A stretch of DNA of 64,000 nucleotides from UBA11795 sp964652755 (GTDB lineage Bacteria; Chloroflexota; Dehalococcoidia; Lucifugimonadales; UBA826). The notes below the pieces were generated by a model. That model searched no databases and was not told the DNA's origin. It saw nothing but the letters and a program-made list of their open reading frames with translations. The stretch is from assembly GCA_964652755.1 (NCBI GenBank), contig CAZZBP010000002.1, positions 1-64,000 of the forward strand, written 5' to 3'. Position numbers and translations under genes: made by a program. This document shows, piece after piece, positions 33,356-42,117 of this stretch (positions within the stretch are counted from its first letter, which is position 1; every line of letters begins with the position of its first letter).

Positions 33356-34012
33356 GGAACAGATATTTTCAAGCGGCAGCCTTTCAATTTTTGGTACGAG
33401 AGCGTTCTCATCCGGTTGTCCCGTAACGAGAAGTAAAAAAGGACGTTCATTTTTAGGCCGCTGAAAAATTTGATTCAAAAACCTCATCGGGCTGGGGGTA
33501 TGGGTCAAAGTGGCTAGTCCAGCATGATGCAATGCCGAAATTAAAATGCCCGTGGCGATTCCAACTGATTCTGTAGCATAGTAGTGCTTAACCCGTCTGC
33601 CATCAGGCAGTATCCCGAAGTTCTGGACGAAAATTCCAATTAAATAGGGAGCCGTTTCTAGGAACGGCTTATTTGAGTCAGTTCCTAGAGGGGTAAGCGC
33701 GTCTAACCACTCCTGCGGGGCCTTTGATTCATAAAACTCTTGTTCTTCTCTCTCAGCTGCCTCTCGAAGTTGTCTGCGTATTTCTCCTGGCTCCGCGACC
33801 GCGAAGTGCCAGGGTTGCATGTTGGCGCCACTTGGGGCGGTGCCAGCCGCCCTTATGCAGTCATCGATTACGTTTCTACTAACGGGTTTCTCAGAATAAT
33901 CTCGTACAGTCCGTCTTAACTTGGCATGGTTATAGAAAGTTTTCGCCCTTTCCATCATGGTATCTGTGTCAAATAATCTGTAACCATTAAGGGGAACAAA
34001 TTCTGGTTTCAT
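33344..34012 (-). CDS. Nitroreductase-family flavoprotein, iodotyrosine deiodinase-like
   Basis: A 222-residue FMN enzyme. RRTVRDYSEKPV and TAPSGANMQPWHFAVAEPGE are the two FMN-binding blocks, close in form to the iodotyrosine deiodinase branch (APSGAHTEPW). ATGILISALHHAGLATLTHT and RPKNERPFLLLVTGQP form the C-terminal core. It is a cytoplasmic dimer by family. Possible reactions are reductive dehalogenation of halotyrosines or nitro/quinone reduction; sequence alone does not decide. It is monocistronic on the minus strand, diverging from the enolase-family gene at 34160. Confidence 0.87.
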   Translation of the reverse strand: MKPEFVPLNGYRLFDTDTMMERAKTFYNHAKLRRTVRDYSEKPVSRNVIDDCIRAAGTAPSGANMQPWHFAVAEPGEIRRQLREAAEREEQEFYESKAPQEWLDALTPLGTDSNKPFLETAPYLIGIFVQNFGILPDGRRVKHYYATESVGIATGILISALHHAGLATLTHTPSPMRFLNQIFQRPKNERPFLLLVTGQPDENALVPKIERLPLENICSTVR

Positions 34013-34159
34013 GCTGTTGACATCTCCTATTCGGTAAATTTCTAGTGGAGTTCTATTTATTGAACGGATGAGATCATCTATGTATATTCTATTTCAACTA
34101 TGGCAACTCCTAGTTTCTGGAACCGTAGGTAATGCACTTATTAATGAAAGGAACCTATT

Positions 34160-35260
34160 ATGAAGATCACTAACGTTAAAGTTGATATGTTTAATTGGGA
34201 TTCAGAACCATGGAGAACAGGAGTCGGCACAAGTTTCGGAAAGACTCGCCAGCTTGGTGTCGTGACTGTGGAAACAGACGAGGGAATTTCGGGTAATGCT
34301 TTTCTAGGATCATCCCGAGTAGGTGCGGATCACTTCGCTCCGGGTCTCATAGAGTTCATCAAGCCTATTGTTATGGGAAGGAATCCTCAGGATATTGGGG
34401 CGATATGGTGGGATCTTTGGAAGATGAACCGGTCTGTTTCGACATATGTAATCGGTGCTGTAGATATCTGTTTGTGGGACATTAATGGAAAGATTGCAGA
34501 CCAACCCATACATAGGCTTCTCGGGACCTGCAAAGAGATAGTTCCTGTTTATTCAAGCACCGCATACCATGAGACCAAGGAGGAATACGCAGAAGAAGCG
34601 ATTCGATTCAAAGATATGGGCTGGACCGCGCATAAAATTCATCCCCACGGTGACCCAAAATACGATATTGAGATTTCTAAAGCTGTGCGTGACGCTGTGG
34701 GAGAGGATATGAAGTTGATGCTCGACTCAATGTGGGCATATCAATACGAGGATGCGATGAGGGTAGGCAGGGCCATAGAAGATCTGAACTTTTACTGGTA
34801 TGAAGATCCTCTTGTCGAGGAAGATTTGTACAACTACGTAAAGTTACACCAGAAACTCGATATTCCCATAATGTCTACTGAATATGCTCCTGGCCGTTAC
34901 TATGGTATGACACAATGGATAACCCAGTATGCCACTGACATACTTCGAGGCGATGTAGCGGTCACTGGGGGAATAACTCCCATGATTCGGCTTTGCCATT
35001 TGGCCGAAGGATTTAATATGAAATGTGAAATTCACCATGGTGGGAACTCATTGAATAATGTCGCGAACCTTCATATTACTATGGCGGTTCCTAACTGCGA
35101 ATTCTTCGAGTTTTTTCCGTGTACGGGTGCAAACATGTATGGTCTCGTGGAGGATATACAGTTCGATGGCGGTTTTGTTCATGCTCCTACAAAGCCTGGC
35201 CTTGGATACGAAATTGACTGGGACCTACTAAATAAAGAGCACACCGCTACCGTTGAATAG
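34160..35260 (+). CDS. Enolase-superfamily protein (mandelate racemase/muconate lactonizing type)
   Basis: A 366-residue enzyme with an N-terminal capping domain and a TIM barrel. Metal ligands are Asp in MLDSMWAYQYEDA (about 191), Glu in FYWYEDPLVEEDLY (about 217) and Glu in IPIMSTEYAPGRY (about 243). The barrel base region has TAHKIHPHGDP in place of the usual KxK, and the His of the His-Asp dyad is in MKCEIHHGGNSLNN (about 294). This pattern points to an acid-sugar dehydratase or racemase of the MR subgroup. It abstracts the alpha proton of a carboxylate substrate with Mg2+. The MFS_3 gene follows 75 bases downstream. Confidence 0.87.
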   Translation: MKITNVKVDMFNWDSEPWRTGVGTSFGKTRQLGVVTVETDEGISGNAFLGSSRVGADHFAPGLIEFIKPIVMGRNPQDIGAIWWDLWKMNRSVSTYVIGAVDICLWDINGKIADQPIHRLLGTCKEIVPVYSSTAYHETKEEYAEEAIRFKDMGWTAHKIHPHGDPKYDIEISKAVRDAVGEDMKLMLDSMWAYQYEDAMRVGRAIEDLNFYWYEDPLVEEDLYNYVKLHQKLDIPIMSTEYAPGRYYGMTQWITQYATDILRGDVAVTGGITPMIRLCHLAEGFNMKCEIHHGGNSLNNVANLHITMAVPNCEFFEFFPCTGANMYGLVEDIQFDGGFVHAPTKPGLGYEIDWDLLNKEHTATVE

Positions 35261-35335
35261 ACCTTCTCCGGTATTGCCCGGATCAAAACCCCATATATTT
35301 TCACTACGCGATATCCGATAGCTGGCCTCACTAAT

Positions 35336-36583
35336 ATGCCGAGGATACAGACCTTAGATTCATGGCGTGCGTACCGTGACTACCGATATATGTGGACGGC
35401 AAATTTTTGTGCTAATACTGCTCAATGGTTGCAATTACTTACCTTGGGATGGCTGGTGCGTCATCTGTCAGAAGGTGGAGCAAATTCCGCCTTGCTCGTT
35501 GTTGGCGTGGGAGGTGCAGTAGCCCTTCCTGGAATCATCGTGGGGCCCTGGGGTGGCGTATTAGGTGATCGGTTAAATAGAAAGAACCTTCTGATGGGGC
35601 TCGAAGGGTTCATGGCAATGACCGCCCTTATCTTCGCCTTGCTCGTTAAGGTGGACTATGTTGAGGTCTGGCATGCCTATGCTTATGCTTTGATCGCTGG
35701 TTCATGTGAATCAGTCAAAATGCCGGTGAGGCAAGCCTTAATTGCTAATTCGGTCCCCCCTCACGCTATAAGCAACGCATATGCTACCAGTGTCATTACC
35801 ATCCCTGGGACAAGAATGATTGGCCCGTTTATAGGAGGTGTGATTGTTGCTGCATTTGGATTCTTCTGGAATTTTGCGATAGAGGCCGGGTTATATATGG
35901 GGGTCGTTCTATGCCTCTTACCGATGAAAACACCTTATTATCTTGGAATCAGAACGGCATCAAAGGTATCGGGTGTAATAGGAGTATTCTCAGACATCGC
36001 CGACGGATTTCGTTATCTGTGGAAAAGGCAGAGAGTACTGTCTCTATTGATGATCCTGTCTTCAGGGCCCAACATCATCTGTCATCCAGTCCTTTTTTTG
36101 CTTCCTATGTTTACCGTTAATGTGTTGGGGAAAGGTGTTGATTACGGTGGCTACATGATGGCTGTAAATGGGGCTGGAGGATTCCTGATGGTATTACTAA
36201 TATCCGCATTTGGGTTCCCCAGGCTCAGGGGAATGACCTGTCTCCTATCTGCTCTGGCAAGCGCGGTGTTAACCCTACTGTTGAGCCAGTCGATTTGGCT
36301 ACCTGCTGCTTTTCTAGTTCTAGCACTATTCGGGGCGAGCCAGACTGCCTACAGAACGACTAATGGTGTCATGACCCAAACTCTGGTGGATGATGGATAT
36401 CGCGTTAGAGTAATGAGCGTTTATAGAATTGTGATGGGGATGGTGGTTTTCTTTAGCTTGCTAGTGGGGTGGTTTGCCGACGTGACTTCCCCAAGGTGGG
36501 CTTTAGTGCTGATGGGAATCTTGGCCTTGGCTATTTCAGTTGCATATTTGATCTCTGCTTCTTCTATAAGGCGTCAGGAATAA
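35336..36583 (+). CDS. MFS transporter, MFS_3 type
   Basis: A 415-residue carrier with about eleven or twelve helices. WGGVLGDRLNRKNLLMG is the helix 2-3 signature, and MPVRQALIANSVPPHAISNA is the MFS_3 block also seen in the protein at 24614. Members are mostly exporters. It is co-directional with the enolase-family gene and may share its transcript. It converges on the sulfatase tail with only a few bases between the two stops when the sulfatase is read through its TGA. Confidence 0.86.
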   Translation: MPRIQTLDSWRAYRDYRYMWTANFCANTAQWLQLLTLGWLVRHLSEGGANSALLVVGVGGAVALPGIIVGPWGGVLGDRLNRKNLLMGLEGFMAMTALIFALLVKVDYVEVWHAYAYALIAGSCESVKMPVRQALIANSVPPHAISNAYATSVITIPGTRMIGPFIGGVIVAAFGFFWNFAIEAGLYMGVVLCLLPMKTPYYLGIRTASKVSGVIGVFSDIADGFRYLWKRQRVLSLLMILSSGPNIICHPVLFLLPMFTVNVLGKGVDYGGYMMAVNGAGGFLMVLLISAFGFPRLRGMTCLLSALASAVLTLLLSQSIWLPAAFLVLALFGASQTAYRTTNGVMTQTLVDDGYRVRVMSVYRIVMGMVVFFSLLVGWFADVTSPRWALVLMGILALAISVAYLISASSIRRQE

Positions 36584-36588
36584 AAGTG

Positions 36589-36783
36589 TTACGCAGATCT
36601 GTGGGCGTGAGGGGCTTTCATCTCAGGGTTCCATGTAAGGGGAGGTAGCGGCCACGGTTCTACTTCACACCTCCGGGCCCAATCTTCGTAAGATGATTCC
36701 ATGGCGGTCAACCTGCTGCTCTCAGTTTCGCCAAGGTTCCTGCGCTCTGTTCTATCCTCATCCATATTATAAATTTCCCAACC
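36589..36783 (-). pseudogene. In-frame C-terminal tail of the sulfatase after the TGA
   Basis: After the TGA the same frame continues for 64 codons, GWEIYNMDEDRTERRNL and onward, to a TAA at 36589-36591. The block matches the usual C-terminal W-E-L-Y-D-x-x-x-D-x-x-E-x-x-N-L region of arylsulfatases. The change from a sense codon such as CGA or GGA to TGA is either a recent nonsense mutation or a sequencing error; no redox role suggests selenocysteine here. Confidence 0.75.
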
Positions 36784-38229
36784 TCAGCCAACTTCACTTA
36801 CTATTTTCCACTGGCCGTCCCGCATGGCACGGCTACCTTCATGCTCCCAGAATATTGGAGCACTCCTATGCCAATTTCTGTCTGTTATAGCTTTTAAAAG
36901 ACTTTCACCTTCAAGTGGTTTTATTTCATTCCCAGATATTTCCTTGGGGTAAATTGCGGAAGCAGCGTCATAGATAGTCGCAGAGATATCTATGATATGG
37001 GCGGGTTCATGTATGATTGAACAATCCCTTATCTTATTAGGCCAGCGTATAACAAAAGGGGTTGATATTCCGCCTTCGTGAGTCCATCGCTTAAATAACC
37101 TAAAAGGCGTATTGCTTGTGTTTGCCCATGGTAAGTCGTAACTCATAAAAGTGTCATCAGGCCCTGGAATGAGATCCTTTCGGTTGCCGACTTTCATCGG
37201 TCGGCCATCTCTTGTAGGTGAAGCGTATTGGGACGGAAGTGGACGAGTACTGTCTTCCGCTAGGAATTCGGCGCACCCTCCATTATCCGAAAGAAACATG
37301 ACCACTGTATTGTCATCAAGACCCAGTTCTTTCAGTTTTTTCAATATTCTTCCTATTCCTTGATCCATACGGTCAATCATGGCGGAGTAGACCGCCATTC
37401 TTAGATCTTCCCAATCATGATTCTTGGCTTCTTTCCATGGGCAGGACGCGGAGTCTCGCGGCGATATTTCCCACTTCTCGTCGAGTATTCCCAGACCTTT
37501 AAGCTCTTCATGCCTGTTCGTTCTTACAACGTCCCATCCTGCTTGGTATTTTCCTTGGTATCTTGCGATATCCTCTTCCAAAGCGTGAAGGGGCCAATGT
37601 GGTGCTGTATAAGCCACGTGTAGAAAAAAAGGATTATCGTCTTGAGCTGTATCTTCTATCATGGAAAGTGCGTTATCTGTAATTGCGTCAGTCAAGTAAA
37701 AGTCTGGTGTTTCTATTTCAATCAGATCCTCATTTCTCATCAACGTACGGGGGTGAAAGTAATTAGCTGCTCCGGAAACTATGCCGAAGAACCTGTCAAA
37801 ACCTCTCTGTACTGGGGTGGGGTGACCAACGCTGCCGGGAAACCAATTTGACTTGTCTAAAAGATCGTACCCACCACCTACGTGCCATTTGCCTGACATT
37901 AGTGTTGCGTACCCTGAACCTTTAAGTACTTCGGCGATAGTGGCACAGTTATCGTTTAGATAGCCCTGGTATGAAGGATACTTTGTCTCGTTTGGCCGAT
38001 CAAAAGTGGAGTCCATATGTCGTATTCCTGCCTGGTGAGGATTATGCCCAGTTAGAAGGGAGGCTCTGGATGGGCAGCAGCGGGCCGAGTTGTACATCTG
38101 CGAGAATCTAACCCCAGTGTTTGCCAGAGAGTCGATGTTCGGAGTATTAATCTCAGAGCCGTAGCAGCCAAGGTCCGAATATCCCATGTCATCTGCCAGT
38201 ATCAATACGAAGCTTGGTCTATCACTCAT
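36784..38229 (-). CDS. Sulfatase (arylsulfatase type), ended early by in-frame TGA
   Basis: A 481-codon frame of the type I sulfatase family. Metal ligands Asp13-Asp14 lie in LILADDMGYSDLGCYG. The formylglycine motif is ARCCPSRASLLTG, with Cys51 as the residue to be converted. GKWHVGGG (about 116) and FLSDNGGCAEF (about 318) hold further active-site residues. It would release sulfate from an organic sulfate ester. There is no signal peptide, so a cytoplasmic place is likely. The frame stops at TGA (36784-36786), just where intact sulfatases continue with a conserved WELYD-type block; that block is present in frame after the TGA. FGly formation needs a separate generating enzyme or anaerobic maturase, and neither is in the window. 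Confidence 0.85.
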   Translation of the reverse strand: MSDRPSFVLILADDMGYSDLGCYGSEINTPNIDSLANTGVRFSQMYNSARCCPSRASLLTGHNPHQAGIRHMDSTFDRPNETKYPSYQGYLNDNCATIAEVLKGSGYATLMSGKWHVGGGYDLLDKSNWFPGSVGHPTPVQRGFDRFFGIVSGAANYFHPRTLMRNEDLIEIETPDFYLTDAITDNALSMIEDTAQDDNPFFLHVAYTAPHWPLHALEEDIARYQGKYQAGWDVVRTNRHEELKGLGILDEKWEISPRDSASCPWKEAKNHDWEDLRMAVYSAMIDRMDQGIGRILKKLKELGLDDNTVVMFLSDNGGCAEFLAEDSTRPLPSQYASPTRDGRPMKVGNRKDLIPGPDDTFMSYDLPWANTSNTPFRLFKRWTHEGGISTPFVIRWPNKIRDCSIIHEPAHIIDISATIYDAASAIYPKEISGNEIKPLEGESLLKAITDRNWHRSAPIFWEHEGSRAMRDGQWKIVSEVG

Positions 38230-38529
38230 GTTGATTTCTCCTGCGAGATGTTACTTTCACAATAGAGAATATAAGTTAATGGTTAACTTCATTCTTGGGA
38301 AATATTTGTCGTGAAACAGTTTATCCTTCAGTGGCCAATTGGCAAATATACTGTTAAGGTTGCGTCAATATTGCTGAATATAAATTCCTGTAATTTGTTG
38401 CAATTGCGAAATTATCCTTTCTTGGAGTCGAATTGTTGGACCCATATATGCACTTGATTAAAAGTAACAATTGGTCCAGAACTTGCGGACGTCATCGTGG
38501 TGTCGTGGTTCGCCAGATGAGGTAACTGT
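38230..38529. other. AT-rich intergenic region between divergent genes
   Basis: This 300-base stretch lies between the divergent sulfatase and MFS genes and must contain both promoters. It is AT-rich with several TATA-like stretches, but no single -35/-10 pair stands out, and no RNA gene or palindromic operator was recognised. Confidence 0.5.
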
Positions 38530-39867
38530 TTGAATTCAGAAAACCAAGATTCCTCCCCTCTGTTTTCTGTGGATAGGTGGAATAGTATCTATTACGGTTG
38601 GTACTTAGTCCCAGTTTATGGTGTGGTGATGCTTGTGGCCACAACACCACTATTCCACGCGATGGGTATATGGGCTGTTGCTATGGAGAGAGCCTTTGGC
38701 TGGAATCGGACTCAGCTTTCTCTAGCCCTATCTTTCACCAGAGTAGAGGGGGGAATACTCGGCCCTATTGAAGGCTATCTGATCGACAAATTTGGCACTC
38801 GCAGAATGGTGTTGATTGGAATGCTTATCATGGGGGCTGGATGGGTTCTGTTCAGTCGAATCAATCACTTGTTTGTTTTTTACGCTGCCTATTTGGTAAT
38901 CGCGCTTGGACAGGGTTTAGGGAGCTGGCTTGCCCTCAACACGATGCTAAACAACTGGTTTGTGAGGCGTAGATCGTTTGCTATGGGACTAGCGAATTCT
39001 TTTTCTCGGCTAGGATCATTGTTTCTGGTGCCTGTTCTTGCCTGGCTAGTAGATCCAGATATTCCAGACAGGTTGGGCTGGAGTTTAACAGCCTTGATTC
39101 TAGGGGGAATTACAATCGCTGTTGCCTTTCCCTTAACTAGATTGCTTAGAAATCGCCCAGAGGATTATGGGCTTCTTCCGGATGGTGATACCCACGAAGA
39201 TTCGGTTCGAAGGAGTCGAGAGGCCGACGAGAGAGGCGAAACTTTAGAAACAGGGCCAGATTTTACTGTTTCTCAGGCGCTCAGATCCAAGGCATTCTGG
39301 TTTATCAGCTTGGGACACGGATTTACTTCCATGGTGCTGTTGGCATTTATGCTTCACCTAGCACCAATGATGACCGATCAGAGTTATAGCCTCCAGACCG
39401 CATCGTTTGTCGTGTCCGCCTATACCGCAGTCTCAATGGTATTTCAGTTGATTGGAGGTTACGTAGGGGACAGAATCCCAAAAAACGTAGCTCTAATGAT
39501 ATTCACCATGTGCCAGGCCGCGGGTGTCTTCTATTTAACTTTTGGACCTCCAACGTTGGTCACCGCATACGGATTCGCTTTATTGTTTGGTATAGGTTTC
39601 GGCGGGAGGAGTCCGATTTCTTCCTCTATCAGGGGTGACTACTTTGGAAGGCAACACTACGGGAAGATAATGGGAATTTCACAGGTCCCCATGAATGTCC
39701 TACTGTTAATTGGCCCGGTGTTCGCCGGATACATGAGAGATTCTACAGGAACATATACGGTTGCATTTGCTGTTCTCGGAGGGCTTGCCGTCGTCGGAGG
39801 TTTCTGCTTCTTGATGGCTACCAAGCCTCGGAATCCTAATCAGGATAGAGTCACGTCTATTTCCTGA
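38530..39867 (+). CDS. MFS transporter, monocarboxylate/OxlT-like
   Basis: A 445-residue carrier with twelve hydrophobic segments. Helix 1 has FHAMGIWAVAMERAFGW, and the loop after helix 2 has EGYLIDKFGTRRMVLIG. A charged central loop (RRSREADERGETLETG) separates the two six-helix halves. The start is TTG with GAGG six bases upstream. It stands alone between divergent and convergent genes; the adjacent sulfatase or flavin monooxygenase may act on its substrate, but that is inference. Confidence 0.87.
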   Translation: MNSENQDSSPLFSVDRWNSIYYGWYLVPVYGVVMLVATTPLFHAMGIWAVAMERAFGWNRTQLSLALSFTRVEGGILGPIEGYLIDKFGTRRMVLIGMLIMGAGWVLFSRINHLFVFYAAYLVIALGQGLGSWLALNTMLNNWFVRRRSFAMGLANSFSRLGSLFLVPVLAWLVDPDIPDRLGWSLTALILGGITIAVAFPLTRLLRNRPEDYGLLPDGDTHEDSVRRSREADERGETLETGPDFTVSQALRSKAFWFISLGHGFTSMVLLAFMLHLAPMMTDQSYSLQTASFVVSAYTAVSMVFQLIGGYVGDRIPKNVALMIFTMCQAAGVFYLTFGPPTLVTAYGFALLFGIGFGGRSPISSSIRGDYFGRQHYGKIMGISQVPMNVLLLIGPVFAGYMRDSTGTYTVAFAVLGGLAVVGGFCFLMATKPRNPNQDRVTSIS

Positions 39868-39873
39868 TAAATT

Positions 39874-40944
39874 CTAGTCCGAAATTGCTGCCGACTCTTT
39901 TACCAAACTAGATCCTATAAGGTATTCCGCAACCAGCGCATACGATTGTATACGTTGATTGAAGTGGTAACAGTTTGAAACGATTCCTATATCCCCTGTT
40001 TGATAACGTTCTGATGCTGCAAGGATACCTTCCCGCACTTGATCGGGGTCTCCTTCTATATAACTTCTGGTTTCATGTTCCATATAGGCGCGCGCATGCT
40101 CATCTAGCGGCCAGTTAATTGCTTCTTCCGGAGGGATCAGTCCCATTGTAGACAGGCCTAATCTCGATATTACCTTGTTGAGGCTGCGTGAAGAACCGAC
40201 AAACCTGGCTTCCTCTTCAGTTGGAGCGCAAATAACTTGAAGTCCGACGTTTACAATTGGTTCATCAAGATATGAGGATGGCTTGAATCCGTTTCTATAA
40301 ATGTCTGTGACCTGTGGACCATATTCAGAAGTGTTACCGAAAAAGTCAGCGAAGCTGAATGGAAGGCCCATTTCCGCAGCCAATCTTGCACTGTAATCAC
40401 TTGAGCCTAAAAGCCAGATCTCGGGAGCGGATTCTTTTTTGGCCCCAGGGTACGCGGATATTCCTGACAAGGGATGACCTTCATCAATTCCATTATCCAG
40501 GAACCCGGTCAGGTCTTTTACCATCTGGGGAAAATCTCTTTGGACATCCATTGTCGGTCTGGGATAGGTCAATGCCGCCGCAGTTCGCTGATCGCTTCCA
40601 GGGGCTCTTCCGACTCCTAGGTCTATACGGCCTGGATAAAATGAATCTAGTACGCTGAATTGCTCGGCAACCTTGAGCGCAGAGTAATGGCTAAGCATCA
40701 CTCCCGCGCTGCCTACTCGTATCCGACTTGTATTTGCAGCAATTTGGCCAATCAGAATTTCCGGACTTGTTCCCGAAAAAGAGCTGGAATTGTGATGCTC
40801 GGCTACCCAGTATCTTTTATATCCTAAGCTGTCCGCCTTCTTGGCGAGCTCAACAGTTTCTTGGAGTGAGTCGCGTGGTGTCCCACCTCTCCTGACGGGA
40901 GATTGATCCACAATCGTGAGGGTGATGTCTGTAGTCCTTGCCAT
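39874..40944 (-). CDS. LLM-class flavin-dependent oxidoreductase
   Basis: A 356-residue luciferase-like monooxygenase. LTIVDQSPVRRGG at the start, RYWVAEHHNSSSFSGTSPEI (about residue 51), and RIRVGSAGVMLSHYSALKVA with PGRIDLGVGRAPGSD are the hallmark blocks of the MsnO8/YceB-like LLM group. Such enzymes use reduced FMN and oxygen to oxidise organic substrates, in some cases sulfonates or cyclic ketones. Flavin reductase is not seen nearby. ATG at 40944 begins MARTTDITL and matches the family start; the frame upstream is not supported. Expansion of this class is known for SAR202, which fits the suggested host. Confidence 0.9.
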   Translation of the reverse strand: MARTTDITLTIVDQSPVRRGGTPRDSLQETVELAKKADSLGYKRYWVAEHHNSSSFSGTSPEILIGQIAANTSRIRVGSAGVMLSHYSALKVAEQFSVLDSFYPGRIDLGVGRAPGSDQRTAAALTYPRPTMDVQRDFPQMVKDLTGFLDNGIDEGHPLSGISAYPGAKKESAPEIWLLGSSDYSARLAAEMGLPFSFADFFGNTSEYGPQVTDIYRNGFKPSSYLDEPIVNVGLQVICAPTEEEARFVGSSRSLNKVISRLGLSTMGLIPPEEAINWPLDEHARAYMEHETRSYIEGDPDQVREGILAASERYQTGDIGIVSNCYHFNQRIQSYALVAEYLIGSSLVKESAAISD

Positions 40945-41099
40945 CTCGATATACCAAAGGATATCAGAAAGAGAAAATATACTTTCAGTACACGAGTTAT
41001 CCATAGAGTAGTGGAGTAGAATTGGTTAATATGCTCTGGCTCCATAGTTTTCAGAAACGAATAACCTAATTGGGCCAGCGCTGAAACGGAGTATTACGG

Positions 41100-42053
41100 T
41101 TGCCTCAATCTTCAACAGAAGAGGCTAATTCTCGATCTAAGGAAAAAGATATCAGGCGTCCCGCAGGGCTTCTGCCGACTCTTTTCAATATTTTCCTCTC
41201 CTTCATCTGGGGCGGCAACAATGTCAGCATAAAAGTTGCACTGGATTATTCTCCCCCACTTCAGATCGGCTGGATGCGATTCGTATTCGGCGGACTAGTT
41301 ACTCTTGGATACATGATGTATCGACGGGAATCTTTTAGGATTTACCGGAATGAAGCCGTTCCTCTATGTGTCATCGTTCTGCTTTTTACAGTACAGATAA
41401 CTCTCATGAACTTTGGGCAAGACAAAACAACGGCCGGGCATGCTACTGCACTTAATTCCACTTTCCCGATCTGGGCTGCTGTGATTGCCCATTTTATCGT
41501 TCCTTCAGACCGTCTCAGTCGGTGGAAAATACTTGCAATAGTTTTTTCGTATTCAGGGATACTTGCTATTGTGTTTGGTGATTCAGGGTTCACGGGGGTT
41601 TCCACGGAAGGCGTTTCTATTTCGGGCGACTTGATGAGCCTTGCTTCTGCTGCTTTGCTGGGTCTTCGACTAGTACTGATGTCCAACTTTGCCCAGAACA
41701 TGTCTGTGGCAAAAATTATGCTTGTCCAGTTAGTGATGGGAACGGTCTTTTTCCTGGTAGGGAGTTATTTGGTAGAGACACCTTCATACACTGCGGAAAT
41801 GCGTTTTTGGGGAGCATTGTTTTACCAAGGAGTCATTATTGCGGGGTTCGGATTCTTATCAAATGCCTGGCTTGTAAAAAGATATTTGCCTTCTACCGTC
41901 ACGTTTTTTTCGTTTATCCAACCTCCCGCAGGACTCGTGCTTGCATGGTTGATTTTAGGGGAAGCTCCAGGTAGTGGTTTGATCGCAGGACTTTTCTTTA
42001 TAGTAGCGGGGGCCATAATTTTCGGTGGTGAATCATATATCAAAGCGCGGTAG
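41100..42053 (+). CDS. EamA/DMT-family transporter
   Basis: A 317-residue inner-membrane protein with ten predicted helices in two EamA repeats. FLSFIWGGNNVSIKVALDYS and GWMRFVFGGLVTLGYMMY are in the first repeat; FLSNAWLVKRYLPSTVTFFS and PAGLVLAWLILGEAPGSG in the second. The DMT superfamily exports amino acids, sugars or drugs. The TTG start has GGAG eight bases upstream. It is first of three co-directional genes with an enolase-family enzyme (64 bases later) and an MFS carrier, a likely operon that handles one acid. Confidence 0.88.
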   Translation: MPQSSTEEANSRSKEKDIRRPAGLLPTLFNIFLSFIWGGNNVSIKVALDYSPPLQIGWMRFVFGGLVTLGYMMYRRESFRIYRNEAVPLCVIVLLFTVQITLMNFGQDKTTAGHATALNSTFPIWAAVIAHFIVPSDRLSRWKILAIVFSYSGILAIVFGDSGFTGVSTEGVSISGDLMSLASAALLGLRLVLMSNFAQNMSVAKIMLVQLVMGTVFFLVGSYLVETPSYTAEMRFWGALFYQGVIIAGFGFLSNAWLVKRYLPSTVTFFSFIQPPAGLVLAWLILGEAPGSGLIAGLFFIVAGAIIFGGESYIKAR

Positions 42054-42117
42054 GTTGCGTCATTGAATTCCGCTATTTAGTGTGAGTTTGATCAATTAAG
42101 ATAGGAATTAACAAGGC

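Noticed and set aside
36784..36786. Sulfatase TGA as a second selenocysteine
   Set aside because: The position is not a redox or catalytic site and homologues there have ordinary residues; a mutation or error is more likely.
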